A DNA stretch of 64,000 nt from Melioribacter sp. (GTDB taxonomy: Bacteria > Bacteroidota > Ignavibacteria > Ignavibacteriales > Melioribacteraceae): NCBI GenBank assembly GCA_003155655.1, contig PMDS01000026.1:88161-152160 (forward strand), read 5' to 3'. Positions 9,118 through 19,063 of the stretch are shown piece after piece (position 1 is the stretch's first letter; every line of letters begins with the position of its first letter). A model generated the notes under the pieces. It had not been told where the DNA came from and did not search any database. It worked only from the letters and a program-made list of their open reading frames with translations. A program made the position numbers and the translations under genes.

Positions 9118-10740
9118 TTATGCAAAATCGTGTGTAATTTCATTTCCCGTCTTTACAGAAATAAAATGAAAAATCTGAGGACTGATTTTCTCATCTTCAA
9201 CAAGTTTGATCCGAATGAAATATTTGAGTTTGTATTTGAATAAAGGAGAGATTATTCCTTCTTTAAGCTTATCACCAAGCGAAGGATGGACTTTTAATAC
9301 TAATGCAGAGCCATTTCCTTCTGTTCTATATCTCTTCAACCAATGTTCTATTTCATGCATTAAATTTGATTTTTTTGTTAAAAGCCCGGTGCCGCCGCAA
9401 TAAGGGCAAGCATCATTCATGGATTGCATTATGTTTTCACGGATTCTTTCGCGGGTAATCTGCATCAAACCAAACTCAGTCATTGGAAGCATTGCAATTT
9501 TTGCACGGTCCTTCTTGAATTCTTTTTTCAACTCATCATAAATCTTTTTTCTATTTTTTTCATCTTCAAGATCAATGAAGTCAACAACAATTAATCCGCC
9601 AATATCGCGCAGGCGCAACTGGCGCACAATTTCTCTCGCTGCCTCAAGATCGGTCTTAAGAGAATTAAGCTCTTGTTCTTTCTTTGCTGCATAGCGTCCG
9701 CTGTTAACATCAATAACAACCATCGCCTCGGTATGCTCAATTACAATATGACCACCGCTGTGAAGAGAAACTTTTCTTCCCATTAATTCTTTTATTTGTT
9801 CATTTATTTTAAATGCCGCAAAGATTGGTTCATTGCCTTTATACAACTCTATTCTATCTAATAATGCAGGCTGTATGAATTGAACGTAATTGCGTATTTC
9901 CTTATATAATTTTTTTGAATCGACAAATACTTTTGAAACATCCGGCGTAAATAAATCACGAATAACACTAATTGTTGTGCTCAAATCTTTATAAAGAAGT
10001 GCCGGCGGCTCTTCTTTTTTTGCTTCTTCGTGCATATCCTCCCAAATTTTAACCAGGTAACGCAAATCACCAGACATTGCTTCTTCTGATTGATCTTTTG
10101 CTGCAGTCCGGATTATAAGACCACAATTTTGGGGAAGAATACCACGAGCGATTCTGCGCAATCTTTTGCGTTCTCTAAAATCATAAATCTTTTTAGATAC
10201 TCCAATTTTATTATCAAGAGGAAGTAAGACGCAAAATCTGCCGGGAAGGGAAATGGATGATGTACATCTAACACCTTTATCTTTCACAGGCTCTTTAATA
10301 ATCTGGATTAGGATCTCTTCTCCCTTATGAAGCTTCGGTATTTGACGCTCCCTGGGTTCAACCCTTTCCTTTAATTGCGGTTTGAGATCAATTGCTGCGG
10401 CATCTTCTGCTATAGGCTGTTGAACCGGTGGGATATTTTTATCATCCTTTATTTCATCTTCATTAGCATCTGAATCATCATCCTCAACAAGCAAATCCTG
10501 TAAAGCTTCAGTACGGTCTCCAATATCAGAGAAGTGAAGAAATGCGTCATGCTTTTGACCAATATCTATAAATGCTGCGCGAATGCCTGGTAATACTCTT
10601 GCAACCCTGCCAAGGTAAACATCGCCAACCATCCTTCTTTTTTCCGGATGGTCAACGAAAAAATCAACAAGATTTCCATCTTCTGTAATTGCAACATGAT
10701 TCTGAGAAGTGGAAGATCCAATAATTATTTCTTTATTCAT
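9118..10740 (-). CDS. rng: Ribonuclease E/G family endoribonuclease
   Basis: The 540-residue endonuclease would process rRNA and initiate mRNA decay. The N-terminal S1 domain is at about 35-160 with a long acidic insertion (about 80-130, rich in Asp and Glu). The catalytic core shows VVIDVNSGR (Asp344) and GGLIVVDFIDLEDEKNR (Asp387 and Asp390 region), and the Zn-link CPYCGGTG (Cys445, Cys448) supports tetramer formation. It lacks a long C-terminal scaffold, so it is RNase G-like in size. The start ATG at 10740 is followed by an EIIIGSS segment typical of the family start. It lies 18 bases after dusB and in the same direction as pnp and rpsO, forming an RNA-metabolism neighbourhood. Confidence 0.95.
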   Translation of the reverse strand: MNKEIIIGSSTSQNHVAITEDGNLVDFFVDHPEKRRMVGDVYLGRVARVLPGIRAAFIDIGQKHDAFLHFSDIGDRTEALQDLLVEDDDSDANEDEIKDDKNIPPVQQPIAEDAAAIDLKPQLKERVEPRERQIPKLHKGEEILIQIIKEPVKDKGVRCTSSISLPGRFCVLLPLDNKIGVSKKIYDFRERKRLRRIARGILPQNCGLIIRTAAKDQSEEAMSGDLRYLVKIWEDMHEEAKKEEPPALLYKDLSTTISVIRDLFTPDVSKVFVDSKKLYKEIRNYVQFIQPALLDRIELYKGNEPIFAAFKINEQIKELMGRKVSLHSGGHIVIEHTEAMVVIDVNSGRYAAKKEQELNSLKTDLEAAREIVRQLRLRDIGGLIVVDFIDLEDEKNRKKIYDELKKEFKKDRAKIAMLPMTEFGLMQITRERIRENIMQSMNDACPYCGGTGLLTKKSNLMHEIEHWLKRYRTEGNGSALVLKVHPSLGDKLKEGIISPLFKYKLKYFIRIKLVEDEKISPQIFHFISVKTGNEITHDFA

Positions 10741-10758
10741 TTAAAACCTTTTTTGTTC

Positions 10759-11826
10759 TTATCCGAAAACCTCGGCACTTTCTTCCGCCAGCCAGAAAAG
10801 AACCTTCTTTTGAAATTTTTTATTTATTTCCGTTTGTTCATCAACGTTCAAATTTTTATTTAAAATATTTTCTGTATGCTCATCGATCAATTTGCGCAGA
10901 TCATCCAGATTTTTAATAGAAAAGATTCTATCCAATAAAAAATTAATACTGCCATAAAATCTGAAATACCAGATTGAATGTTTTTTGGCTTTATCTAATG
11001 CAAGCAAATCACCGAATTCATTTTTCAAACTGTTGATTTGCTGCAAAATTGTATCCCGAACAATTAAAACATCGGGCATGCCGGGATCATTTCCTGTTTC
11101 CATTAACTTATTGAAACGTGAAAAAATAAACGGATTACCAAGTGCTCCGCGCGCTATCATTGCAGAATCGCACCCCGTTGTCTCAAGCATTTCTTTAATT
11201 TCTGCGGGTGTAAACATTGATCCATTTCCCACAACAGGAATTTTTACAGCCTGTTTCACTTTTTTTAGCCAGGTCCAATCCACCGGTGCATCATATCTAT
11301 CAGCGCGCGTTCTTGCATGAACAAAAACTAATGAAGCGCCATTATCATCAACTGCCTTGGCAGTATCTAAAACATTTATACGTGATTTATCTTTACCCAA
11401 TCTCAATTTAACAGAAACCGGAACACCGTTAGCATTATCAACTAGTTTACGAACCAGCTTACCAATTGCTTTCGGATCTTCCAGCAAGGAAGCGCCCATG
11501 TTTTTAGAACATACCTTATCAACAGGGCAGCCGCAGTTTAGATCGATTAAATCAGGTTTTTGTTTAGAAATTTCTTTGGCTGCTTCGCCAAGTATATTAG
11601 GGTTATTACCAAGTACCTGAACACCAATTGGTTTTTCTGAACGGTTAAATGAAAAATGCCGGAGTGTTTCAAAATTATTTCTTATTACGCCTTCTGCACT
11701 AACCATTTGAGTAAATGTTAACCCTGCCCCCAGGTCTCTACATATTTTTCTGAAAGAAGAGTCGGTTACTTCAGCCATTGGGGCTAAAAATAATTTATTT
11801 CCTATATCAAGATTTCCAACTTTCAT
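10759..11826 (-). CDS. dusB: tRNA-dihydrouridine synthase B
   Basis: This 355-residue FMN-dependent enzyme reduces uridines in the D-loop of tRNAs. The N-terminus LFLAPMAEVTDSSFRKICRDLGAGLTFTQMVSAEGV and the NCGCP motif (Cys100 as the catalytic acid, positions 97-101) identify the Dus family. VPVSVKLRLG, FVHARTRADRYDAPVDWTWLKKVKQAVKIPVVGNGSMFTPAE and a C-terminal helical domain support subtype B. The length is slightly above the usual 320-340 because of an extended C-terminal helix. It is 99 bases downstream of pnp, with a weak hairpin between, and 18 bases upstream of RNase G. Confidence 0.95.
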   Translation of the reverse strand: MKVGNLDIGNKLFLAPMAEVTDSSFRKICRDLGAGLTFTQMVSAEGVIRNNFETLRHFSFNRSEKPIGVQVLGNNPNILGEAAKEISKQKPDLIDLNCGCPVDKVCSKNMGASLLEDPKAIGKLVRKLVDNANGVPVSVKLRLGKDKSRINVLDTAKAVDDNGASLVFVHARTRADRYDAPVDWTWLKKVKQAVKIPVVGNGSMFTPAEIKEMLETTGCDSAMIARGALGNPFIFSRFNKLMETGNDPGMPDVLIVRDTILQQINSLKNEFGDLLALDKAKKHSIWYFRFYGSINFLLDRIFSIKNLDDLRKLIDEHTENILNKNLNVDEQTEINKKFQKKVLFWLAEESAEVFG

Positions 11827-11871
11827 ACAAAAACTTTCTCAGCAGAGGTTTTACTCTGTCTTTTATTATTG

Positions 11872-11900
11872 TGCGGGTTAAAAATATAAATAATAACCCG
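11872..11900 (-). terminator. Weak hairpin after pnp
   Basis: An inverted repeat with arms GCGGGTTA and TAACCCGC and an A/T loop of about 13 bases lies between the pnp stop and dusB. On the minus strand it is not followed by a clear T-run, so it may be only a partial terminator or an mRNA-stabilising structure that separates pnp from dusB-rng. Confidence 0.4.
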
Positions 11901-11925
11901 CAGCTAAAAAATTACTGCTGAAAAG

Positions 11926-14040
11926 TTATTCAGCATTGGTTTCTGATGTCTCTTCAGCAGGCTGGCCTTCTTTCATTATAGCCTTTCTTGATAAAGATAA
12001 TTTACCTCCTTCGATAGAAAGTAATTTAACCTTTATAATCTCACCTTCTTTGAGCACATCAGTAACTTTATTAATGCGTTTAGTATCAACTTGTGAAATA
12101 TGAAGTAAACCTTGAACTCCCGGAATAATTTCAACAAAAGCTCCAAAATCAGTTATCTTCATAATTTTACCGGAATAAATTTTTCCTATTTCCGGTTCAG
12201 CAGTTAACCATTTTATATATTCTTTTGCTTCTTTGGCAAGTGCAGCATCCTGTCCTGCAATACTAACCGTTCCATCTTCTTCAATGTTTATTTCAACACT
12301 AAAATCTTTTTGCATTTTCTGAATAATTTTTCCGCCTGGCCCTATTACCGCTCCGATTTTATCGGTTGGAATCTTTGTAGTAAAAATTCGTGGTGCAAAA
12401 TTGGAGATGTTTGGCCTTGCTTCTTTAATTGCTTCATTCATAATACCAAGTATATGAAGTCTTCCCTCTTTAGCTTGCGCTAATGCTTTTTCCATTATCT
12501 CGTATGAGATTCCCTGGATTTTAATATCCATCTGCAGCCCTGTAATTCCATTCTCGGAACCGGCAACCTTAAAATCCATATCGCCAAGATGATCTTCATT
12601 TCCAAGAATGTCTGTAAGGATTGCAAATTTATCGCCTTCTTTAACAAGTCCCATAGCAATCCCTGCTATTGCATTTTTAATTGCAATACCGCCATCCATA
12701 AGCGCAAGTGAACCGGCGCAGACAGTTGCCATTGATGATGACCCGTTAGATTCAAGAATGTCTGAATTAAGACGGACGATATATGGAAACTTATCTTCAG
12801 GAGGGATCATATTTTTAAGAGAACGCTCTGCTAAATTTCCATGACCGACCTCTCTTCTGCCAACACCTGAAAATCTACCAACTTCGCCAACACTGAACGG
12901 CGGGAAATTGTAGTGAAGCAGAAATCTCTTCTTATACTCTGTCTGAAGTCCATCTATAATCTGCTCATCACCTTTGGAGCCCAAAGTTAAAGTTGTCAAA
13001 CTTTGAGTTTCACCACGCGTAAAAAGAGCAGAGCCATGAACACGCGGAAGAATTCCAAGTTCTATAGTAATTGGTCTTACCTGTTTAGTGTTTCTTCCGT
13101 CAAGGCGCAATCCCTCATCAAGGATTCTATTGCGCATTAAATCTTTTTCCATATCATGGAGAATTTCTTTAATGACAACTTCCTGTTCAGGATATTTTTC
13201 TGCTAACGCAGTAAGAACATCGACTTCTAACTCTTTGTTCTTTTCTGCCCTTTCTTCTTTTGCAAGAACAGAGGCAACTATAATTTTGAATTTTTCGAGC
13301 GCAAGAGCTTTGACGTCACTCAGAAGATTTTCATCTATTACTTTAGGTGTAACTTCCATCTTAGGTTTGCCGCAAAGCGCTTGTAATTCTTTTTGGACTT
13401 CCACTATTTTTTTAATTTCAGCATGAGCAAATTTCAAAGCGTCAAGCATATCATTTTCGCTTACTTCTTTTGACTCGCCTTCAACCATCATGATTGAGCT
13501 TTCCGTACCAGCGACAACTAATTCAATATCACTGGCTTCAAGTTCTTGAAACGTAGGATTAACGATAAATTTGCCATTGATTCTTCCAACCCTTACTTCC
13601 CCAATTGGTTCCAGGTAAGGAATGTTTGAAACAACAAGAGCAGCAGACGCAGCACAGGCGGCAATAACATCCGAGTCGTTTTCGTTATCAAACGAATAAA
13701 CAAAAGCTGCCACTTGTGTGTCATTGCGGTATTGATCAGCAAACAATGGGCGGATGGGTCGATCAATTAAGCGCGAGCTCAAAACTTCTTTGTCGGTTGG
13801 TTTTCCTTCACGTTTAAAAAACCCACCTGGAATTTTTCCAGCAGCAAAAGATTTTTCCCTGTATTCAACACTAAGGGGGAAAAAATCTAATTCCTCGCGC
13901 AACCCCCCGGCAACAGCAGTAACAAGAACCATTGTATCACCATACCGTGCAACAACAGCCCCGTTTGCCTGTTTAGCAAGTTTCCCTGTTTCAAAAATTA
14001 ATTTTTGTTTCCCAATTTGTACTTCTTTGGTATAAACCAT
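11926..14040 (-). CDS. pnp: Polyribonucleotide nucleotidyltransferase (PNPase)
   Basis: The 704-residue phosphorolytic 3'-5' exoribonuclease degrades mRNA and can add tails. It shows two RNase PH domains (about 10-220 and 310-540, the second with GRREVGHGNLAERSL and SDILESNGSSSMATVCAGSLALMDGG), a helical linker, a KH domain with KIGAVIGPGGKIIQKMQ (about 560-577) and a C-terminal S1 domain (YSGKIMKITDFGAFVEIIPGVQGLLHISQV). The length is standard. The start ATG at 14040 follows rpsO by 12 bases; rpsO-pnp is an ancient conserved pair. The C-terminal tail after the S1 domain is short (about 12 residues, rich in Glu). Confidence 0.98.
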   Translation of the reverse strand: MVYTKEVQIGKQKLIFETGKLAKQANGAVVARYGDTMVLVTAVAGGLREELDFFPLSVEYREKSFAAGKIPGGFFKREGKPTDKEVLSSRLIDRPIRPLFADQYRNDTQVAAFVYSFDNENDSDVIAACAASAALVVSNIPYLEPIGEVRVGRINGKFIVNPTFQELEASDIELVVAGTESSIMMVEGESKEVSENDMLDALKFAHAEIKKIVEVQKELQALCGKPKMEVTPKVIDENLLSDVKALALEKFKIIVASVLAKEERAEKNKELEVDVLTALAEKYPEQEVVIKEILHDMEKDLMRNRILDEGLRLDGRNTKQVRPITIELGILPRVHGSALFTRGETQSLTTLTLGSKGDEQIIDGLQTEYKKRFLLHYNFPPFSVGEVGRFSGVGRREVGHGNLAERSLKNMIPPEDKFPYIVRLNSDILESNGSSSMATVCAGSLALMDGGIAIKNAIAGIAMGLVKEGDKFAILTDILGNEDHLGDMDFKVAGSENGITGLQMDIKIQGISYEIMEKALAQAKEGRLHILGIMNEAIKEARPNISNFAPRIFTTKIPTDKIGAVIGPGGKIIQKMQKDFSVEINIEEDGTVSIAGQDAALAKEAKEYIKWLTAEPEIGKIYSGKIMKITDFGAFVEIIPGVQGLLHISQVDTKRINKVTDVLKEGEIIKVKLLSIEGGKLSLSRKAIMKEGQPAEETSETNAE

Positions 14041-14052
14041 TTATAAACTCCA

Positions 14053-14322
14053 TTACTTTCTAATGTTCAATTCTTTAATTATACTGCGGTATCTCTCAAT
14101 ATTTTTATCGGCAAGATAATCCAGCAGCCTTCTTCTCTTTCCAACCATTTGCATCAGCCCGCGCCTTGATGAGTGATCCTTTTTATGTGCTTCAAAATGT
14201 TCAGTAAGACGGTTAATTCTTTCAGTAAGAAGAGCAACCTGAACTTCTGCAGTTCCGCTGTCTTTATCCCCTTTGCCGAATTTTTTAATGATTGTTAGTT
14301 TGTCATCTTTAGTTAATAACAT
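14053..14322 (-). CDS. rpsO: Small ribosomal subunit protein uS15
   Basis: The 89-residue protein binds the central domain of 16S rRNA early in 30S assembly. It has the S15 signature [48 protein letters not shown] and the usual length. The 69-base gap to ribF upstream contains a short inverted repeat (arms TAATCC and GGATTA at 14350-14373), which could take part in the S15 autoregulation known in other bacteria. That link is inference, as the fold was not modelled. An SD-like AAGGAG precedes the ATG. pnp follows 12 bases downstream. Confidence 0.98.
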   Translation of the reverse strand: MLLTKDDKLTIIKKFGKGDKDSGTAEVQVALLTERINRLTEHFEAHKKDHSSRRGLMQMVGKRRRLLDYLADKNIERYRSIIKELNIRK

Positions 14323-14391
14323 TGTGTAACTCCTTTTTATTGTTCGATGTAATCCCAGAATTAACCAGGATTAATTATTTAAATTAAAATC

Positions 14392-15324
14392 TTATAACGA
14401 ATTTATTATTCTTTGTGCAACATTTTTGTCATATTCAATTTGATGAATCAAAGCATCTCTTGATTCAAATTTCTTTTCATCACGCAGACGCTTTAGAAAT
14501 TCAATTTTTAGTGTTCTTCCGTATATATCGCTGTTAAAATTTAATATATGTGTTTCAAGAACAAGTTCATGTTTATTTTCAAATGTCGGTCTATAACCAA
14601 TATTCATGATTCCATAATATTTTTTATCATCAAGAAAGCAATCAACAACATAAACACCATTTGCAGGAAGAGCCTTTTTTTCTTCAAACAATTTAATATT
14701 AGCAGTCGGAAATCCAAGCACACGACCGCGTTGGGCGCCAAAAACAATTTCTCCGGAAATTGAGTATTTCCTCCCAAGCATACGGTTCGCTTTTTCAACA
14801 TCTCCTTCTATTAATGCTCTTCTAACTTTTGTGCTGCTTATAATCTCGTCGTTTAAATTTTCCGGTGCAACGGCTGTAACATCAAAATTATTAAGCCTGC
14901 CCACATCACGAAGTTTTTGTTCATCACCCAAACGGTCTTTGCCAAATTTGTGGTCATGACCTATAACCATATGTGAAGCATTAATTTTCTGTACAATAAA
15001 TTTACTTATGAATTCATCTGATGTCATTTGAGAAAATTCTTTTGTGAAATTGATTACAACCAGTAAATCGATGCCTTCTTTTTCAAAAATTACCTTTTTC
15101 TCATTTAATGGCGCCAGAACTTTCATGTCATAATTTTGAGAAAGAACAATCCGCGGATGCGGCTCAAACGTTACAACAACACTAGATCCGTTTGATGCCC
15201 GGGCTAATTCGTTAACCTTATTCAAAATTTTTATATGCCCAAGATGCAGACCATCAAAAGAACCAACGGTTACAACAGCATTTTTGTTATTTTTAATTTC
15301 TTCAGTTTCTGTAAAAACTTTCAT
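14392..15324 (-). CDS. ribF: Bifunctional riboflavin kinase / FAD synthetase
   Basis: The 310-residue enzyme makes FMN from riboflavin and FAD from FMN. The N-terminal FAD synthetase domain shows VTVGSFDGLHLGHIKIL (nucleotidyltransferase HxGH, about 19-35), FEPHPRIVL and VIGHDHKFGKDRLGD. The C-terminal riboflavin kinase domain has GEIVFGAQRGRVLGFPTANI (about 191-210), NGVYVVDCF and FLKRLRDEKKFES. The length is normal. It follows truB by one base and is separated from rpsO by 69 bases, the usual truB-ribF-rpsO arrangement. Confidence 0.97.
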   Translation of the reverse strand: MKVFTETEEIKNNKNAVVTVGSFDGLHLGHIKILNKVNELARASNGSSVVVTFEPHPRIVLSQNYDMKVLAPLNEKKVIFEKEGIDLLVVINFTKEFSQMTSDEFISKFIVQKINASHMVIGHDHKFGKDRLGDEQKLRDVGRLNNFDVTAVAPENLNDEIISSTKVRRALIEGDVEKANRMLGRKYSISGEIVFGAQRGRVLGFPTANIKLFEEKKALPANGVYVVDCFLDDKKYYGIMNIGYRPTFENKHELVLETHILNFNSDIYGRTLKIEFLKRLRDEKKFESRDALIHQIEYDKNVAQRIINSL

Positions 15325-15325
15325 T

Positions 15326-16048
15326 TCAATTTATTTCGGAACTAACAAGAGAAAATCTTTGAGCAAATTCCTTGAACTCATCAATTGTGAGGGCATCATC
15401 AACGTGCAAGTTGCCCACTTTTGTTCTTCTCAACGTTTTTAGATAAGCGCCGCAGCCAAGCTCAGCGCCAAAATCAAATGCAATTACTCTTATATAAGTT
15501 CCCTTTGAACATGTTATTTCAAAATGGATATTTGGTAAATCAATTTTTGTTATTTCAAAGTTTAATATAAAAACTTCCCTGGGTTTCCGTTCAACATCAA
15601 CACCTTTACGGGCAAAATGATAAAGCGCTTTTCCGTTCTTCTTTATTGCAGAGTACATCGGCGGAATTTGATTTATACTGCCAATAAATTTATACCGTGT
15701 TTTTAGTACCTGCTCTTCTGTTACAAATTCACAACTTTTCTCCGAAATAAACTCAGTCTCTGCATCATAAGACGAAGTTGTTTTTCCAAGAGTGATAATT
15801 CCCGTATAAGTTTTTTCAAGGCACTGAATCTGTGAAATTTCCTTAGTCATCTTTCCGGTACAAACAATTACCAATCCCGTAGCATTGGGATCGAGAGTGC
15901 CTGTATGACCAACTTTAGCTGCACCAGTAGCTTTTCTAACTTTATACACACAATCAAATGAACTTTTACGAACTGATTTATCAATCAGAATAATTTCGCC
16001 AGCTTCGAAATCAGGTTCAATATCAGATATTGTCTTTTTCGTTATCAT
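15326..16048 (-). CDS. truB: tRNA pseudouridine(55) synthase
   Basis: The enzyme makes the universal pseudouridine 55 in the T-loop of tRNAs. Recognisable segments are GEIILIDKSVRKSSFDCVYKVRK, KVGHTGTLDPNATGLVIVCTGKMTK (with the catalytic Asp in GTLDP), TYTGIITLGKTTSSYDAE and the C-terminal SKGTYIRVIAFDFGAELGCGAYLKTLRRTKVG. The frame is open to an ATG at 16078 (250 residues), but the internal ATG at 16048 (240 residues, MITKKTISD) is preferred because the family begins close to the GEIILIDK segment. With that start, truB still overlaps the rbfA 3' end by 26 bases, which suggests coupling. The start choice is moderately sure, the function very sure. Confidence 0.95.
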   Translation of the reverse strand: MITKKTISDIEPDFEAGEIILIDKSVRKSSFDCVYKVRKATGAAKVGHTGTLDPNATGLVIVCTGKMTKEISQIQCLEKTYTGIITLGKTTSSYDAETEFISEKSCEFVTEEQVLKTRYKFIGSINQIPPMYSAIKKNGKALYHFARKGVDVERKPREVFILNFEITKIDLPNIHFEITCSKGTYIRVIAFDFGAELGCGAYLKTLRRTKVGNLHVDDALTIDEFKEFAQRFSLVSSEIN

Positions 16049-16382
16049 TTTCATGAATCTTTTTAAAAAGTCCTTCAATCTTTTCTACATAATCCATAGT
16101 ATCATCAATAAAAAAATGAAGCTCCGGTACATAACGGATTTGTATTCTTCCAGCCAGCTGGGTTCTAATCCAGCCATTAAGATCATTTACTTTTTTGAGA
16201 ACTGATTCTCTTTTCTCTTTATTAAATACAGATAAATAAACTTTTGTATGTTTTAAATCAGGACTAACAATTACATTAGTAACAGTAATTAAACTTAGAC
16301 CAGGATCTTGAATTTTGTGAAGAAAAATCAAGCTAAGTTCTTCTTTTATAAGACTTGAAACTTTATCTATTCTATGCGACAT
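16023..16382 (-). CDS. rbfA: 30S ribosome-binding factor A
   Basis: The 119-residue KH-fold protein helps mature the 16S rRNA 5' end and is important in the cold. It begins MSHRIDKVSSLIKEELSLIF and has LSLITVTNVIVSPDLKHTKVYLSVF and LAGRIQIRYVPELHFFIDDTMDY, all typical of the family. The length is standard. It lies two bases after infB and overlaps truB, in the classical nusA-infB-rbfA-truB order. Confidence 0.96.
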   Translation of the reverse strand: MSHRIDKVSSLIKEELSLIFLHKIQDPGLSLITVTNVIVSPDLKHTKVYLSVFNKEKRESVLKKVNDLNGWIRTQLAGRIQIRYVPELHFFIDDTMDYVEKIEGLFKKIHENDNEKDNI

Positions 16383-16384
16383 TA

Positions 16385-19036
16385 TTACTCAAGCTTCTTT
16401 CTAGTTTCAATCATTTTAAATGCTTCAATAACATCACCAACTTTAATGTCGTTAAAATTGGCAATGCTTAGTCCGCACTCATAACCTTTCTCCACTTCAC
16501 GCACATCATCTTTAAATCTTTTTAAAGAACCAATATCACCTTCATAAACAGCAATGCCATCCCTGAAAAGACGCAGTTTGTTGCCGCGAGTAATTTTTCC
16601 TTCTTGAACAGAACAACCCGCAACCATACCAGCTTTTGGCACCTTGAAAGTTTCTCTAACTTCAAGAGTAGCAACAACCTCTTCAGAAACAACAGGCGAT
16701 AATAATCCTTCAAGCGCAGATTTGACTTCGTTGATTGCATCGTAAATAACATTGTAAAGACGAATATCAACTTTTTCAGATTCAGCAAGTTTTCGTGCAT
16801 TAGTATTAGGACGAACATGGAATCCAATAATAATCGCACCGGAAGCGGCAGCCAGAAGAACATCTCCTTCAGAAATTGCGCCAACGGCTTTATGTATTAC
16901 ACGTACAGAAACTTCCTGGTTGGACAGCTTCATTAAAGAATCAGATAAAGCTTCAATTGAACCGTCAACATCGCCTTTAACTATTATTGGAAGTTCTTTA
17001 ACTCCACCAAAGCTTATCTGGCTTGCAATTTCATCAAGCGTAATATGGTGGATTTGCCGATGGTCCTGTTCACGCTTTAACTGCATTCGTTTCAAACTTA
17101 TTTCGCGTGCGTCACGTTCCGAAGCTGCAACAGTAAAATTATCTCCTGCCTGCGGGGCGGATTCAAAACCAAGAACCAATACCGGTGTTGAAGGTTTAGC
17201 CTCAAAAACTTTTTTATTACGTTCATCGAACATTGCACGAACACGGCCATGAACAACACCAGCAATAAACGGATCGCCAATTTTCAAAGTTCCTTTTTGA
17301 ACCAATACTGTTGCTGTAACACCTTTTCCTTTATCAAGCTGTGATTCAATAATTGTACCGCGTGCTTGCCTATCGGGATTAGCTTTCAATTCAAGCAATT
17401 CAGCTTCAAGGGCAATTTTTTCGAGTAGAACATCAACATTCTTACCAAGCTTAGCGGAAATTTCGACGCATTGATATTTTCCACCCCATTCTTCAACTAG
17501 AATATTTCTTTCAGCAAGCTGCTGTTTAATTTTTTCAATATTTGAATTTGGTTTATCAATTTTATTGATGGCAATTATGATTGGAACGCTTGCGGCCAAG
17601 GCATGGTTGATTGCTTCAATTGTTTGAGGCATAACCGCATCATCTGCAGCAACAATTAAAACAACAATATCAGTAACTTTTGCACCGCGTGCACGCATTG
17701 CAGTAAAAGCTTCGTGACCCGGTGTATCTAAGAAAGTTATTTGTTTACCATCTTCAAGAATTACTTTGTAAGCACCTATATGCTGTGTAATTCCACCAGC
17801 TTCACCGGCAACAACATTTGCGCGGCGGATGTAATCCAACAATGATGTTTTACCGTGATCAACGTGTCCCATAATGGTTACTACAGGGGGACGAAATTTT
17901 AGTGTTTCAGGTGCGTCCGGAACATCAGAATCAATTTCTGATTGATACTCTTCCTGGAGTTCAATTTCAAAACCAAATTCATCTGCAACCAGAGTAATTG
18001 TTTCAACATCCAACCGTTGATTTATAGAAACCATCAATCCAAGTGATATACATTTGGAAATTACATCGGCAACGGAAACACCCATTAAATTTGCAAGTTC
18101 ATTCACAGCAATATATTCAGTAACAGTAATTTTTGATTTATCTAATTCTTTCTGCTGCAGGATTTGTTCCTGAATATCCTGTTTTTCTTTTCTTTTTCTT
18201 TTACGTGTGGAAGCCCTGTCTCCAACGGCAGATTCATCCATAGAAAGAAGAGTTCTTTTAATTGCATCTTCAACTTCGCGTTTGTCAATTTCCAGTCTTT
18301 TAATTTTTCTCTTCTTTTTAGCTACACCAACCTCTTCCGGACTATCACCAGTTCCAGGAACTTTCTTTTTTGTCTTAAGAATTTTCTTTTTCTTTTTGTC
18401 TTTCTTATCAGCTTCTGACTGGGTGGTTGCAGCAACAGGCTGTTTTTCAGTTTTAGATTGAGCAGATTCTTGAATAGCCTCACCCTTTTCAGCTTTCTCT
18501 TTCTTCTCTCTGAGATCCAGCTTTCCAACAATCGTTAAGCCTTTTTTCCGCGCGTCAAGGGCGATCTCTGTTTCAGTACGGTAAGATTTTGATTCTTCTG
18601 GTAATTCCTCAACAATTTCTATAGGCATTTCAACGGGAGAAGCCGGGACTTCAACAACAGGTTCATTAACTTTTTCTACAAGACCAGGAGATTCTTTAAC
18701 GGCTGTTGTAGTTTCAACCGGTAATTCAACAACAATTTTTTCAATAGGTAGTTCTACCGGTTTTGTTTGAACTTCGGAAACTGCCTCTGGCTCATCATGT
18801 TCGCTTCTTTTTTTCTGGAAATCAGAAATTTTCTTGTAGTGTTTCTCAGCTTTTTCAATATCTTTTTTGAATGACGATTTGATATCTGCAATCATTTCGT
18901 CGGTAAGTAGCGACATGTGAGATTTTACATCGTAACCTTTCTTAGAAAGAAATTCTACTAAAGATTCCGTAGCAAGATTATACTCAGTAGCAAATTTGTA
19001 GAGGCGCAACTTTTTATCTTTTGCTTGTTCCGGCAT
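16385..19036 (-). CDS. infB: Translation initiation factor IF-2
   Basis: The 883-residue GTPase places initiator fMet-tRNA on the 30S subunit. The N-terminus has an IF2N-type domain (LRLYKFATEYNLATESLVEFLSKKGYDV) and a long Lys/Glu/Pro-rich linker to about 290. A second IF2N-type segment follows (NELANLMGVSVADVISKCISLGLMV). The G domain, near residue 390, has GHVDHGKTS (G1), DTPGHEAF (G3) and NKIDKPN (G4). Domains II-IV run to the C-terminus with FKVPKAGMVAGCSVQEGKITRGNKLRLFRDG. The length is normal for this phylum. It lies 27 bases after nusA. Its partner, an initiator tRNA gene, also lies in this window at 29.3 kb. Confidence 0.98.
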   Translation of the reverse strand: MPEQAKDKKLRLYKFATEYNLATESLVEFLSKKGYDVKSHMSLLTDEMIADIKSSFKKDIEKAEKHYKKISDFQKKRSEHDEPEAVSEVQTKPVELPIEKIVVELPVETTTAVKESPGLVEKVNEPVVEVPASPVEMPIEIVEELPEESKSYRTETEIALDARKKGLTIVGKLDLREKKEKAEKGEAIQESAQSKTEKQPVAATTQSEADKKDKKKKKILKTKKKVPGTGDSPEEVGVAKKKRKIKRLEIDKREVEDAIKRTLLSMDESAVGDRASTRKRKRKEKQDIQEQILQQKELDKSKITVTEYIAVNELANLMGVSVADVISKCISLGLMVSINQRLDVETITLVADEFGFEIELQEEYQSEIDSDVPDAPETLKFRPPVVTIMGHVDHGKTSLLDYIRRANVVAGEAGGITQHIGAYKVILEDGKQITFLDTPGHEAFTAMRARGAKVTDIVVLIVAADDAVMPQTIEAINHALAASVPIIIAINKIDKPNSNIEKIKQQLAERNILVEEWGGKYQCVEISAKLGKNVDVLLEKIALEAELLELKANPDRQARGTIIESQLDKGKGVTATVLVQKGTLKIGDPFIAGVVHGRVRAMFDERNKKVFEAKPSTPVLVLGFESAPQAGDNFTVAASERDAREISLKRMQLKREQDHRQIHHITLDEIASQISFGGVKELPIIVKGDVDGSIEALSDSLMKLSNQEVSVRVIHKAVGAISEGDVLLAAASGAIIIGFHVRPNTNARKLAESEKVDIRLYNVIYDAINEVKSALEGLLSPVVSEEVVATLEVRETFKVPKAGMVAGCSVQEGKITRGNKLRLFRDGIAVYEGDIGSLKRFKDDVREVEKGYECGLSIANFNDIKVGDVIEAFKMIETRKKLE

Positions 19037-19063
19037 TTTATAATTACCTGTATTTATGCGTTT